Made by a program: the position numbers and the translations under genes. The notes beneath the pieces are model-generated. The model made no database searches, was not told the DNA's origin, and saw nothing but the letters and a program-made list of their open reading frames with translations. A stretch of 51,388 nucleotides of DNA from assembly GCA_964468205.1 (NCBI GenBank), contig CAYXVG010000052.1:1-51388 (forward strand), in the 5' to 3' direction. This DNA comes from CAWELS01 sp964468205. GTDB lineage: Bacteria; Acidobacteriota; Terriglobia; Bryobacterales; Bryobacteraceae. Shown one piece after another: positions 32,473 through 41,457 of the stretch; position 1 is the first letter of the stretch, and every line of letters starts with the position of its first letter.

Positions 32473-33773
32473 AACGATCCCTCGATCGGAAGAGCAAGCG
32501 CCGGCTCTACCATGAAGTCGAGGGAATTCATCGCGGTGACAGCCTCCCTGACTGCCTCCTCCCGGCTGGGCTCGATCGTGATTACGAAGGGCAGGTTGTC
32601 CTTGGACTCACAGGGAAGTTGCAGCACAGCGTCCAGGCTGATCCCCTTCCCGGCGAGGATTTCGCCCAGCTTGGCGATAATGCCAGGCCGGTCCTTCACC
32701 CGGAAGCGAAGATAGAAGGCCTTGTCCTGTAAGGTGACCGGAATGGGTTTGTATTCGCCTAGGCGCTCGTGCGCGAAGGGCGAGACACGCTCGGGGGATC
32801 CGAAAAGAATCTCACGGCTGACGCGCATCAGGTCGCTGACAACGGCCACCCCGGTGGCTCGCGGCCCGGCTCCCTGTCCGTAGTAGAGGCTGTCGTCGCC
32901 GAAATGGCCGCGGACCCAGACGGCATTGTAGACTCCCTGGACGTGGGCCAGGATGGTGCCCTTGGGAATCAGCGATGGCCGGACCGACAGAATTAATCCA
33001 GCGGGCGTCTGCCGGGCGGCCGCGATCAGGCGGATAGTGTGGTTCAGGCGGTCGGCGTACTGGAAGTCGACGGGAGTGATGCGCCGGATGCCTTCCAGGT
33101 ATATATCCTCGGGTGTGATCCGCTCGCCGAAGGCCAGGGCGGAGAGTAGCGCAAGTTTGGATCGCGCATCATGTCCGTCGATGTCGGCGCTCGGGTCAGC
33201 TTCGGCGTAGCCCAGTCTTTGAGCCTCGGCGAGAACCTCGTCAAAGGGCGTTCCCCTGGACTCTATCTCCGTCAGGATGTAGTTGCAGGTGCCATTCAGG
33301 ATGCCATACAGGTCGCTGATCCGGTCACCCGAGATGCCCTCTCGCAGGACGGCGTGAATGGGGATGCCGCCAGCCACACTCGCCTCCATGGCGAGATTTA
33401 TGCCTGCCCGGATGGCGCTGTCCCAAATCTCGGCGCCACGCAATCCCATCAGCGCTTTGTTGGCCGTGACTACCGATTTCTTGTTGGCGATGGCGGCGTC
33501 AATAACTTCGCCGGCGACGGATATGCCGCCAATCAGTTCAAGGACGATGTCAACGTCCGGGTGGCTGACGACCTGCCGCCAGTCCTGGGTCTTCTCCACA
33601 GTGCCCAGCGCGGCCGGGATCTCCTTCTCGTTCACCAGAAGATCGCAAACGATAGTCACCTTCAGGCGAAAACCCAGTTTCTGCTCGATTTGCCCGGCGT
33701 TCCCGGCCAGAATGTGAAGCGTACCGCCCCCAATGGTGCCCAAGCCGACCACGCCGATCTTAACATCTTTCAT
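32469..33773 (-). CDS. hom: Homoserine dehydrogenase
   Basis: 434 residues, monofunctional form. NAD(P)-binding VGVVGLGTIGGGTLHIL at the N-terminus, the KSVVTANKALMG catalytic region and the NGTCNYILTEIESRG substrate motif identify it; a C-terminal ACT domain (~350-420, FRVKDRPGIIAKLGEIL) suggests threonine feedback. It reduces aspartate semialdehyde to homoserine for threonine and methionine. Divergent from the small exported protein at 33801, with 27 bp between the starts, so the two promoters must overlap. A methyltransferase gene overlaps its 3' end. Confidence 0.96.
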   Translation of the reverse strand: MKDVKIGVVGLGTIGGGTLHILAGNAGQIEQKLGFRLKVTIVCDLLVNEKEIPAALGTVEKTQDWRQVVSHPDVDIVLELIGGISVAGEVIDAAIANKKSVVTANKALMGLRGAEIWDSAIRAGINLAMEASVAGGIPIHAVLREGISGDRISDLYGILNGTCNYILTEIESRGTPFDEVLAEAQRLGYAEADPSADIDGHDARSKLALLSALAFGERITPEDIYLEGIRRITPVDFQYADRLNHTIRLIAAARQTPAGLILSVRPSLIPKGTILAHVQGVYNAVWVRGHFGDDSLYYGQGAGPRATGVAVVSDLMRVSREILFGSPERVSPFAHERLGEYKPIPVTLQDKAFYLRFRVKDRPGIIAKLGEILAGKGISLDAVLQLPCESKDNLPFVITIEPSREEAVREAVTAMNSLDFMVEPALALPIEGSL

Positions 33774-33800
33774 AACTCGCTATCATAACAATCAGAAGCT

Positions 33801-34106
33801 ATGAAACGCCTGATTTTACTGGTTCTTCTTCTAGCGGCGACGCTGCACGCCCAGGGCGGCGCCGCTGAGACAAAAGATCCTCGCATGCGCCGCATGCCCG
33901 ACGGGCGCACCCAGGCGGAACACATTCTGGAGTCCGAGTACGAGAAATCCAAGGAAGACGTTGACGAACTAGCCAAGCTGGTTGAAGAGCTCAAGTTGGA
34001 ACTCGAGAAGAACGATCACAACGTACTTTCTCTAAAGGCTGTGAAGGTGGCCGAGGAGATTGAGAAGATCGCGAAACAATTAAAGAACCGTCTGAAACGC
34101 TACTGA
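33801..34106 (+). CDS. Small exported coiled-coil protein
   Basis: 101 residues with a clear signal peptide (LILLVLLLAATLHAQ) followed by a charged, lysine/glutamate-rich helix with heptad-like spacing (DVDELAKLVEELKLELEKND, VAEEIEKIAKQLKNRLKRY). No known family is recognised. It would be a small periplasmic or outer-membrane-associated helical protein. A TATCAT box at 33781 may be the -10 of its promoter, giving a very short leader. Function unknown. Confidence 0.7.
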   Translation: MKRLILLVLLLAATLHAQGGAAETKDPRMRRMPDGRTQAEHILESEYEKSKEDVDELAKLVEELKLELEKNDHNVLSLKAVKVAEEIEKIAKQLKNRLKRY

Positions 34107-34149
34107 AGCGCCGCTTGTGTGATACTCTGAAGCGTTTGGCTGTAACGCT

Positions 34150-34701
34150 ATGAGTACCCCGACGCAGGCCGTCCAGTTGATGAGCGCATCGGAAATTGAG
34201 CGGATGCTGGTACGGCTGGCCCATGAAATCCTGGAGAGGAGCGGCGACGCGGGCCGGCTCGCACTGATCGGGATTAGAAGGCGTGGCGCACCACTCGCCC
34301 GGCGGCTGGCGGCCAAACTCAACGAAATTGACGGGTTGGAAGTTCCGGTGGGCGTCTTGGATATCAGGCTCTATCGAGACGACCTCTCCATGGTTGCGAC
34401 CCAACCCGTGGTGAATGCCACCGAAATCCCCTTTTCCGTGACAGCGCTGGACGTCATCCTGGTGGATGACGTCCTCTACACGGGGAGAACCGCTCGTGCC
34501 GCGCTGAATGCCTTGTTTGACCACGGCCGCCCGGCCCGGGTGCAACTGCTGGCCCTGATCGAGCGCGGACACAGGGAGCTGCCCATAGAGGCTTCGTACG
34601 TCGGGCGCAGTATCCCCACGACGACGCAACAGGTTGTTGAAGTCCGCCTGTCGGAAATCGACGGCGAAGAGAAAGTTCTGCTTGTGGAGAGAACAGATTA
34701 A
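34150..34701 (+). CDS. pyrR: Bifunctional pyr operon regulator/uracil phosphoribosyltransferase
   Basis: 183 residues, standard PyrR size. The PRPP-binding loop VILVDDVLYTGRTARAALNA (from ~103) is diagnostic, and the N-terminal LIGIRRRGAPLARRLAAKL and VGVLDIRLYRDDLS segments fit. In Bacillus PyrR binds pyr leader RNA and attenuates the operon when UMP is high. Here only 43 nt separate it from the previous gene, with no evident attenuator, so regulation by that route is not demonstrated. pyrB follows after 17 nt. Confidence 0.93.
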   Translation: MSTPTQAVQLMSASEIERMLVRLAHEILERSGDAGRLALIGIRRRGAPLARRLAAKLNEIDGLEVPVGVLDIRLYRDDLSMVATQPVVNATEIPFSVTALDVILVDDVLYTGRTARAALNALFDHGRPARVQLLALIERGHRELPIEASYVGRSIPTTTQQVVEVRLSEIDGEEKVLLVERTD

Positions 34702-34718
34702 GACTGATTGAGGTCAAG

Positions 34719-35627
34719 ATGCCCGCCGGACTGCTCGGTACAGAAGATCTCACCCGTGATGAAATCGAAGTAATACTAACCCGCGCTAAGGACTTCCAGC
34801 CGGTACAGCATAAGTCGGTTAAACCCTCCAATATCCCGCCGGGGCGGCTTGTGGTGCTGCTGTTTCTCGAACCCTCGACGCGCACACGCACCAGCTTTCA
34901 GATTGCCGCGATGCGATTGGGGGTTCATGCTGTCCCAATTAGCGGCAGCGGATCCAGCCTGTCGAAAGGCGAGTCTCTAGTGGACACGCTGAATACCCTC
35001 GCCGCGATGCGCCCGGACGCGATTGTCATGCGGCATAGCGCCTCCGGCGCGCCCCATTTCCTTGCCCGGTATCTAGATACGCCGATAATTAACGCGGGTG
35101 ATGGCACCCATGAACACCCGACACAGGCGTTGCTCGACGCGCGAACCATACTCGACCGCAAGGAACGCTTGGACGGCCTGCGCGTGGTAATCATTGGGGA
35201 CATCGTGCATTCCCGCGTGGCGCGGTCCAATATCCACTTGCTGTCCAAGTTTGGAGTCGATATTGTTCTCTGTGGCCCGGCGCCGCTGGTTCCCCCGGCG
35301 TTGGCTCGTATCGCTCCGGGGGTATCGATAGAGTACGACATAAAGCGGGCCATCAAGGGCGCCGACGTCATCATGATGCTGCGCGTCCAGCTCGAGCGCC
35401 AACACGAGACCAACTTCCCGCGCGGAGAGTACTTCACTTTCTACGGGCTTGGCCTGGAGCACGTGGAACTTGCCCAGGAAGACGTGTTTGTGATGCATCC
35501 CGGGCCGATCAACCGCGGCAGGGAGATTGACTCGGAAGTGGCGGATTCCAACCGGTCCGTCATCCTGAATCAGGTAGAAAACGGCGTCGCCGTGCGAATG
35601 GCGGTGCTGGAACGGATTCTCAGCTAA
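34719..35627 (+). CDS. pyrB: Aspartate carbamoyltransferase catalytic subunit
   Basis: 302 residues. The carbamoyl-phosphate motif STRTRTSF (~53-60), GDGTHEHPTQALLD and the C-terminal HPGPINRGREID motif are intact. It condenses carbamoyl phosphate with aspartate, the committed step of pyrimidine synthesis. There is no pyrI regulatory chain nearby. pyrC starts two bases after its stop, so the two are coupled. Confidence 0.97.
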   Translation: MPAGLLGTEDLTRDEIEVILTRAKDFQPVQHKSVKPSNIPPGRLVVLLFLEPSTRTRTSFQIAAMRLGVHAVPISGSGSSLSKGESLVDTLNTLAAMRPDAIVMRHSASGAPHFLARYLDTPIINAGDGTHEHPTQALLDARTILDRKERLDGLRVVIIGDIVHSRVARSNIHLLSKFGVDIVLCGPAPLVPPALARIAPGVSIEYDIKRAIKGADVIMMLRVQLERQHETNFPRGEYFTFYGLGLEHVELAQEDVFVMHPGPINRGREIDSEVADSNRSVILNQVENGVAVRMAVLERILS

Positions 35628-35629
35628 CC

Positions 35630-36910
35630 ATGTCCAAGCTGCTGATCAAGAATGGTAGGGTCATCGACCCAGCCTCCGGGCGGGATGCGACCGGAGATGT
35701 TCTCATAGAAGGCGATTCCATCGCTGCGGTCGGGGACAACATACAGGCCGACGGGGCGGAGCAGATTGATGCGACTGGTCTGGTGGTGGCGCCCGGCTTT
35801 ATCGACATCCATGTCCACCTGCGCGAGCCCGGCTTCACCCACGCGGAGACGATTGAAACTGGGACCCGCGCGGCCGCGGCTGGGGGATTCACGCGCGTCT
35901 GCTGCATGCCCAACACGACACCGGTGAACGACAGCGCCACGGTTACCGGATACATCCTTGAGCAGGCCAGACTCACCGCTGCGGTCAAGGTTCATCCCGT
36001 TGGCGCCATCACGATGGGCAGCGAAGGAGAGGACCTGGCTCCGATTGGGACGCTGCAAAGGGCTGGGGTCGTAGCCATTTCGGATGACGGTATGCCGGTA
36101 ATGAATGCCCGGGTGATGCGGCGGGCGATGGAACTGGCCCGCTCTTTCGGCCTCACTATTGTGCAGCACTGCGAAGACCTAAACCTGAGCGCCGGAGGGG
36201 TGATGCACGAGGGCGTCGAGTCCACCCGGCGGGGCCTAATTGGCATTCCGTCTTGCTCGGAGGATGTGATGGTGGCGCGGGACATACTTCTGACCCAGGC
36301 CACCGGCTGCCGCTATCACGTTGCCCATCTTTCAGCGAAGAACTCGATGGAAATGGTCGCCTTCGCGAAATCCAGAGGCCTACCGGTGACTTGCGAGGTG
36401 ACCCCTCATCACATCGCCTTGACCGATGAAGACGTGGCCCCCTACGACAGCAACTTCAAAATGAAACCTCCGTTACGCGGCAAGGACGACAGGGCCGCTA
36501 TGATCGAGGGGATCGTGAATGGCACGGTGGATGCCATCGCCACGGACCACGCGCCCCACACCGGTTACCAGAAGATGCAGGAGTTCGAGTGCTGCCCCTT
36601 TGGGGTCACAGGGCTCGAAACCGCGGTCGGCATCGCTATGGGCCATCTCGTGCATCCGGGAAGAATCCCCATGCTGCGGATGGTGGAACTCTTTACCACC
36701 GGACCTGCCAGGGTGTTCGACCTTGACGCCGGCGAGCTTGCTCCGGGCAAAGCGGCGGATATCACACTGATCGATCCGAATCTCGAATGGACCTACGACG
36801 TGAACGATTCGCTCTCGAAAAGCAAGAACTCGCCGTTCAACGGCGTGAAGTTCACTGGGGGGCCAGTGGCGACGATAGTAGACGGGGAACTCGTGTGGAG
36901 ACGCGCTTAG
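35630..36910 (+). CDS. pyrC: Dihydroorotase
   Basis: 426 residues, class I (Bacillus-type). Metal-binding residues are all visible: DIHVHLREPG, the D of ISDDGMP, H of QHCED, H of HVAHLS and D of ATDHAPH. CMPNTTPVND is the substrate-binding motif. It closes carbamoyl aspartate to dihydroorotate. As the ligands are complete it should be an active enzyme rather than the inactive PyrC-like partner seen in some ATCase complexes. Confidence 0.97.
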   Translation: MSKLLIKNGRVIDPASGRDATGDVLIEGDSIAAVGDNIQADGAEQIDATGLVVAPGFIDIHVHLREPGFTHAETIETGTRAAAAGGFTRVCCMPNTTPVNDSATVTGYILEQARLTAAVKVHPVGAITMGSEGEDLAPIGTLQRAGVVAISDDGMPVMNARVMRRAMELARSFGLTIVQHCEDLNLSAGGVMHEGVESTRRGLIGIPSCSEDVMVARDILLTQATGCRYHVAHLSAKNSMEMVAFAKSRGLPVTCEVTPHHIALTDEDVAPYDSNFKMKPPLRGKDDRAAMIEGIVNGTVDAIATDHAPHTGYQKMQEFECCPFGVTGLETAVGIAMGHLVHPGRIPMLRMVELFTTGPARVFDLDAGELAPGKAADITLIDPNLEWTYDVNDSLSKSKNSPFNGVKFTGGPVATIVDGELVWRRA

Positions 36911-36981
36911 TCTACGCCGAACCGCAAGGCCGGGAGGAGTAAAGCTAATGGGTGGAGGTTTAAGAAGAACAAAGAATCGTT

Positions 36982-37107
36982 ATGAGAAAGGTCATTGCTA
37001 CTCTATCCGTGATCTGCGTGGCCGTCATCCTGTGCCTTGGCTGTAACAAATACGCTGACCACGAGGTGAAGACGCCGGTTCCGCCGCGGCCTCAGCAGAA
37101 CAACTGA
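36982..37107 (+). CDS. 41-residue putative lipoprotein
   Basis: A very short gene: ATG 36982, stop TGA 37105-37107. The product starts with a positively charged MRK, a hydrophobic core (VIATLSVICVAVILCLG) and a cysteine at residue 21 in CLGCNK, which resembles a lipobox although position -3 is Cys rather than Leu. The mature part would be only ~21 residues, proline-rich at the end (TPVPPRPQQNN). The stop overlaps the next start by one base (TGATG), implying translational coupling with the acyltransferase-like gene. No family is known to me. Coding status is inferred from signal-peptide character and coupling. Confidence 0.55.
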   Translation: MRKVIATLSVICVAVILCLGCNKYADHEVKTPVPPRPQQNN

Positions 37108-38216
37108 TGTCGGCGGCGGGACAAAGTGACGATGAAGCAGGAATGAGCGAGACGCCACAGCCGAAAATCCAGCGCTATCTGGCCCTTGACGCATATCGAG
37201 GCTTCATCATGCTGATGCTCGTCTCTCAGGGCTTCGGCTTCCACGAACTGCAGGACCACCCCGTGTTTGGAGGTATCGCCAGGCAATTCACGCACGTGTC
37301 TTGGGAGGGAGGGGTCTTCTGGGATATGGTGCAGCCGGCGTTCATGTTTATTGTGGGCGCGGCGCTCCCGTTCGCGCTGGCGATTCGCTCCCAGCAGGGG
37401 CAGTCGTTCCCGGACCAGGCCAAGCATGCCGCGATCCGTTCTCTAAAACTCATTTTGCTGAGCCAGGTTATTATGTCGGTGAGCGCGGGAGTGGCTCATT
37501 TTCAGCTCATCAACGTCCTGTGCCAAATCGCCTTCGCCTACTTCGCGGTCTTCTGGATTCTGCAGCTTCGCTGGCGTTGGCAAGCGGGTATCGGCCTCGG
37601 CCTGCTGGTTTTTCATACAGCGCTCTTCTTCCTATTCCCAGGTCCGGATGGACCATTTTCTAAGGAAGGCAACATTGGCCAGGTGATCGATCAAGCGATT
37701 CTGGGGTACAACTACCCAGGGCATTACGTGACCATAAACTTCATCCCCAGCACGGTGACGACTTTAATCGGGGCCTGGACCGGGCAGTTGCTGTTGGCGG
37801 GGAAGTCCGTAACATTCACGGCGAAACGACTGGTGGAGTGGGCCGTGATCTCCTTTGTGATGCTGTTCGCCTTCTGGGCGCTGGTACCCGGAGTGAAGCG
37901 GATCTGGACGGCCACGTTCACTTTCTACAGCGCGGGTTGGGTGCTCCTCATGATGCTGGCGTTTTATTACGTCGTGGAGGTGCTCCAGTGGAGGAAGTGG
38001 ACCTTCCCGCTCATCGTGGTTGGCTCCAATTCCATCCTCATCTACTCACTCTCCATCATGCTGCGCGGATGGGTGGACGACGCTCTGGCGGTTTTCACCG
38101 GAAGATTCGCCCTGTTTGGCGACGTGGCGCCGATTCTTCAGGCGTTCGCCATCGTGGCGGTTTTTTGGAGCGTAAACTACTTCTTCTACAAACGCCGGAT
38201 CTTCCTGAAGATCTAG
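37107..38216 (+). CDS. Membrane acyltransferase of the DUF5009/HGSNAT type
   Basis: 369 residues, about ten membrane segments. The N-terminal motif RYLALDAYRGFIMLMLVSQG (RxxxLDxxRG) is the signature of the heparan-alpha-glucosaminide N-acetyltransferase-like group. WDMVQPAFMFIVGAALPFAL and FPLIVVGSNSILIYSLSIML also fit. Such proteins move acetyl groups across the membrane onto extracytoplasmic sugars. Downstream lie two sulfatases, which fits modification or breakdown of sulfated amino-sugar glycans; that link is inference. ATG 37107 is preferred because it overlaps the preceding stop; ATG 37143 is an alternative. Confidence 0.8.
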   Translation: MSAAGQSDDEAGMSETPQPKIQRYLALDAYRGFIMLMLVSQGFGFHELQDHPVFGGIARQFTHVSWEGGVFWDMVQPAFMFIVGAALPFALAIRSQQGQSFPDQAKHAAIRSLKLILLSQVIMSVSAGVAHFQLINVLCQIAFAYFAVFWILQLRWRWQAGIGLGLLVFHTALFFLFPGPDGPFSKEGNIGQVIDQAILGYNYPGHYVTINFIPSTVTTLIGAWTGQLLLAGKSVTFTAKRLVEWAVISFVMLFAFWALVPGVKRIWTATFTFYSAGWVLLMMLAFYYVVEVLQWRKWTFPLIVVGSNSILIYSLSIMLRGWVDDALAVFTGRFALFGDVAPILQAFAIVAVFWSVNYFFYKRRIFLKI

Positions 38217-38322
38217 CCGGTCTCCGCCGGTGGGGCTAGCGGTCTCCACGTTAACAATGGCAGAAGTTTTCCGGCTGCTCGAAGGGCTGCTTCATTCGGA
38301 TTGATATACTCGGTAGTCCGCC

Positions 38323-39714
38323 ATGACTGTAGCAATTCGAGCTTTCATCCCGCTCCTCATCCTGATGCTCGACTGTGTGGCATCCTTCGCACAGACGCCC
38401 AAACCAAATTTCGTCGTAATCTTCTGTGACGATCTCGGATACGGCGATATCGGCCCGTTCGGTTCCACGAAACATCGCACTCCAAATCTGGACCGGATGG
38501 CGTCGGAAGGGATGCGATTCACGAGTTTCTATGTTACCAGCGGTGTCTGCACTGCGTCCCGCAGCAGCCTCATGACCGCGTCTTATCCCCGCCGCGTTAA
38601 CATGCATCAGGATGCGCGCGACCGCTGGGTTCTCTTCCCCGTTGCCAAGAAGGGGCTGCATCCAGACGAGGTCACGGTGGCCGAAAGCCTAAAGGAGCAG
38701 GGTTATGCAACAGCCGTAATCGGCAAGTGGCACCTTGGCGACCAGCCGCAGTTCTTGCCCACTCGGCAGGGATTCGACTACTATTTCGGCATCCCGTATT
38801 CGAATGACATGTACGAGCACAAAAATGGGCAGGCGGAGTGGCCGCCGCTGCCCCTGCTCCAGGGAGAAACAGTCATCGAGGCGCCTGTGGACCAAGTCAC
38901 GATTACGCGGCGCTACACAGATGAAGCGGTACGCTTCATCGAAGAGAAGGCTGGGAAGCCATTCTTCCTGTACCTTCCGCATACGATGCCGCACAACCCG
39001 GTCAATTCAAGTCTTCGCTTCCGGGGAAAATCAGCCAACTCGGGCTACGGTGACTGCGTGGAAGAGATCGACTGGTCAACGGGCGAGATTCTGAAGGCGC
39101 TGGACCGGGCCGGGATTGCCGGGAATACGCTCGTTGTTTTCACCTCCGATAACGGGGCGGCCAGCCGTTGGGGCGGGTCGAATCTGCCGCTTTCCGGCTG
39201 GAAAGGGAGCACGATGGAGGGCGGGATGAGGGTCCCATGCATCATGCGTTGGCCCGAACGCATTCCAGCCGGGTCTAAGTGCGATGAACTCGCTTCCACC
39301 ATCGACATCCTGCCTACGTTTGCCCGCCTCGCCGGCGGAGCGCCGCCGGGTGACCGGATTATCGATGGCAAGGACATCTTGCCGCTGATGACAGGTGAGG
39401 TCAGTGCGAAAACGCCCCACGAAGCCTTTTTCTACTATTACCGGGATCGGCTGCAAGCCATTCGCTCGGGGAAGTGGAAGCTGCATTTGGCGTCGGAGGA
39501 CCGTCCCGCGGCGCTATACGACCTGGAGGCCGATATCGCCGAATCGAGGAACCTTGCCGCATCCAACGCCAGTGTTGTGAGCGACCTCCGTGCTCTGGCG
39601 GATCGAGCCCGGCAAGATCTCGGTGACGGAGACAACGCCGGAACCAATCAGCGCCTTGCGGGTTTGGCCGAGGCTCCGCGCCCACTCCGGATGGAACAGG
39701 AGGCGAAACGATGA
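38323..39714 (+). CDS. Sec-exported arylsulfatase A-type sulfatase
   Basis: 463 residues. Signal peptide ends at about residue 23 (LLILMLDCVASFAQ). Metal ligands VVIFCDDLGYGDIG (D36, D37) and the second site FTSDNGAASRWGGSN are intact; the maturation motif is C76-T-A-S-R, the CxAxR variant, so formylglycine formation is expected. LSGWKGSTMEGGMRVP is a typical arylsulfatase A motif. It overlaps the next sulfatase gene by 4 bp. Likely removes sulfate from a polysaccharide or glycosaminoglycan fragment in the periplasm. Confidence 0.9.
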   Translation: MTVAIRAFIPLLILMLDCVASFAQTPKPNFVVIFCDDLGYGDIGPFGSTKHRTPNLDRMASEGMRFTSFYVTSGVCTASRSSLMTASYPRRVNMHQDARDRWVLFPVAKKGLHPDEVTVAESLKEQGYATAVIGKWHLGDQPQFLPTRQGFDYYFGIPYSNDMYEHKNGQAEWPPLPLLQGETVIEAPVDQVTITRRYTDEAVRFIEEKAGKPFFLYLPHTMPHNPVNSSLRFRGKSANSGYGDCVEEIDWSTGEILKALDRAGIAGNTLVVFTSDNGAASRWGGSNLPLSGWKGSTMEGGMRVPCIMRWPERIPAGSKCDELASTIDILPTFARLAGGAPPGDRIIDGKDILPLMTGEVSAKTPHEAFFYYYRDRLQAIRSGKWKLHLASEDRPAALYDLEADIAESRNLAASNASVVSDLRALADRARQDLGDGDNAGTNQRLAGLAEAPRPLRMEQEAKR

Positions 39715-41258
39715 ACAAGCTTTCAAGAAGGGAGTTTGGCAGCATTCTGCCCGCTGGTTCAGTGGCCGCCGCCATTCCGGGTTCGGGGGCGGTGCCCGTC
39801 CCAGTCCAGGTTGCGGGCGCTATACCTCCCACCGGACGCCGCCCAAACATCATTCTGATTACCACGGACCATATGAGGCTGGACAATATCGCCGCCAACG
39901 GCGCTCCGCACATGGTGACGCCTGTGCTGGACGGCCTAGTACAGCGTGGCGTAAGTTTCACCCTCTGCCACACCGTTGGTGTCGCGTGCGCTCCGAACCG
40001 GGCGTCGCTGATGTCAGGGCGCTACCCGCACTCGCACGGGGTGATGTCGAACGGGATCAAATTGCCGGAAGACGAAGTTACTCTGACCCATGTCCTGCGC
40101 GACAACGGCTACTACACCGGCCAATTCGGCAAGCTCCATTTCTGGCCGCATAGCGGGCGGAACCACCGGGAATACCATCCTCCCTACGGCTTTCATCAGA
40201 TGCTGCTCTCCGACGAACCCGGCTGCTACGACGACGCCTACGGTCTCTGGCTGAACGCTCAAGGTTCCGGGGTACGGAGAAAGGCTAATGTCCGCATGCC
40301 GCCAGCCGCGAAGGAGTTTTCCCGGCGCCGTCCGCGGATCCACACCCCGCCGCCGGACGTCTACGGGCTGCAGATGTATACGTTCGAGGGCGAGGAAGAT
40401 ACGACCCACGCCGCCTGGGTTGCGTTGGAGACCATCGGCTTCCTCGAAGAGTGCGCCCGTACACGGCCGGAGCAGCCTTTCTTCGTCCACAGCGGCTTCT
40501 ACTCCCCCCATCCACCGCTCAATCCTCCTGCTTCCCAGTTGGCTCGCTACGACGGACGGACATTTCCGTCTCGCAAGGTGAACTCCGGTGAGATCGACTA
40601 CGTGACACCCGGCATCGCCCGCCGCATGGAGGAACTCTCCCAGATTCCCGAGGAACTCTGGACTGAGTACCGCCGCCACTTCTACGCCATGGTTTCCGAT
40701 GTTGACCGGCACGTCGGGCGGATTCTCGATACCGTGCGCGACAACGGCCAACTCGAAAACACAATTGTGGTCTTCACGTCCGACCACGGAGACTTCCTAG
40801 GGGACCACAATCTGGTCAGCAAGAACTCCAACCCCTATCTGGAGGACATGTTAATACCGCTGGTTGTCACCGGTCCGGGGGTACCGCAAGGCCGGCGGAG
40901 CGACGCTTTGTGCGAGATCGTCGACATAATGCCAACTCTATTTGACCTGCTCGGCATATCCCAGACGAAGGGTAACCAGGGAATCTCGCTCAGGGATGCC
41001 TTAAACGGCGGTAGAGCCAGAGACTCCATTTTCATGGAAGGCTTCAACAATCAGATTCTTCGGACCACCGAAGCCATCTACTCGTGCTGGAAGAACGGCG
41101 ACGAAATGCTGTTCGATCTTGAGGCTGATCCGAATCAGTTCCGGAACATCGCTCAGCTTTCCCAGGCACAGCCGCTGCTCGGGGAGATGCGCTTAAGCCT
41201 TCTGCGGCGCAACATGGAGTTGGCGGATCCTCTCCCGGAACGTGCCGCGGCATACTAA
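39711..41258 (+). CDS. Tat-exported sulfatase with CAPNR motif
   Basis: 515 residues. Tat signal SRREFGSILPAGSVAAAIP at the N-terminus. The first metal site reads LITTDHMRLDN (Asp-His instead of Asp-Asp, as in several sulfatases) and the modification motif is C93-A-P-N-R, keeping the required Cys and Arg. VFTSDHGDFLGDHNLVSKNS gives the second metal/substrate site. Start overlaps the previous sulfatase stop, so the two are translationally coupled and probably attack one substrate in sequence. No maturase gene is nearby. Confidence 0.9.
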   Translation: MNKLSRREFGSILPAGSVAAAIPGSGAVPVPVQVAGAIPPTGRRPNIILITTDHMRLDNIAANGAPHMVTPVLDGLVQRGVSFTLCHTVGVACAPNRASLMSGRYPHSHGVMSNGIKLPEDEVTLTHVLRDNGYYTGQFGKLHFWPHSGRNHREYHPPYGFHQMLLSDEPGCYDDAYGLWLNAQGSGVRRKANVRMPPAAKEFSRRRPRIHTPPPDVYGLQMYTFEGEEDTTHAAWVALETIGFLEECARTRPEQPFFVHSGFYSPHPPLNPPASQLARYDGRTFPSRKVNSGEIDYVTPGIARRMEELSQIPEELWTEYRRHFYAMVSDVDRHVGRILDTVRDNGQLENTIVVFTSDHGDFLGDHNLVSKNSNPYLEDMLIPLVVTGPGVPQGRRSDALCEIVDIMPTLFDLLGISQTKGNQGISLRDALNGGRARDSIFMEGFNNQILRTTEAIYSCWKNGDEMLFDLEADPNQFRNIAQLSQAQPLLGEMRLSLLRRNMELADPLPERAAAY

Positions 41259-41338
41259 CTCCAGCTCTTGATCCCCTTGCGGACCCGCCGTGGGGGTGGC
41301 GTTTTCGTATCTCATTGTAAGCAGGAGCAATTTTGTTC

Positions 41339-41364
41339 GGAACGAATGATGCAGCCCGCGCGTC
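41339..41364 (+). promoter_or_regulatory. Possible ECF-sigma promoter upstream of rpoD
   Basis: GGAAC (41339-41343) and CGTC (41361-41364) are separated by 17 bp, the arrangement of many ECF-type promoters. It lies 94 bp before the sigma-factor start. This is a short degenerate pattern and could be chance; no sigma-70 promoter was seen in this gap. Confidence 0.3.
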
Positions 41365-41457
41365 ATTATGAGTGAAAGCCACGAGTACGCCTGTCACTAG
41401 TCCGGAGGGGATTTTTGTTTACAGGCGGCAACCCATCAGAAAGGAGGTAGGTAGCTC

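Noticed and set aside
41259..41320. Terminator after the sulfatase pair (cgcc/ggcg stem followed by TTTTCG)
   Set aside because: Only a 4-bp stem can be drawn with confidence, too weak to call.
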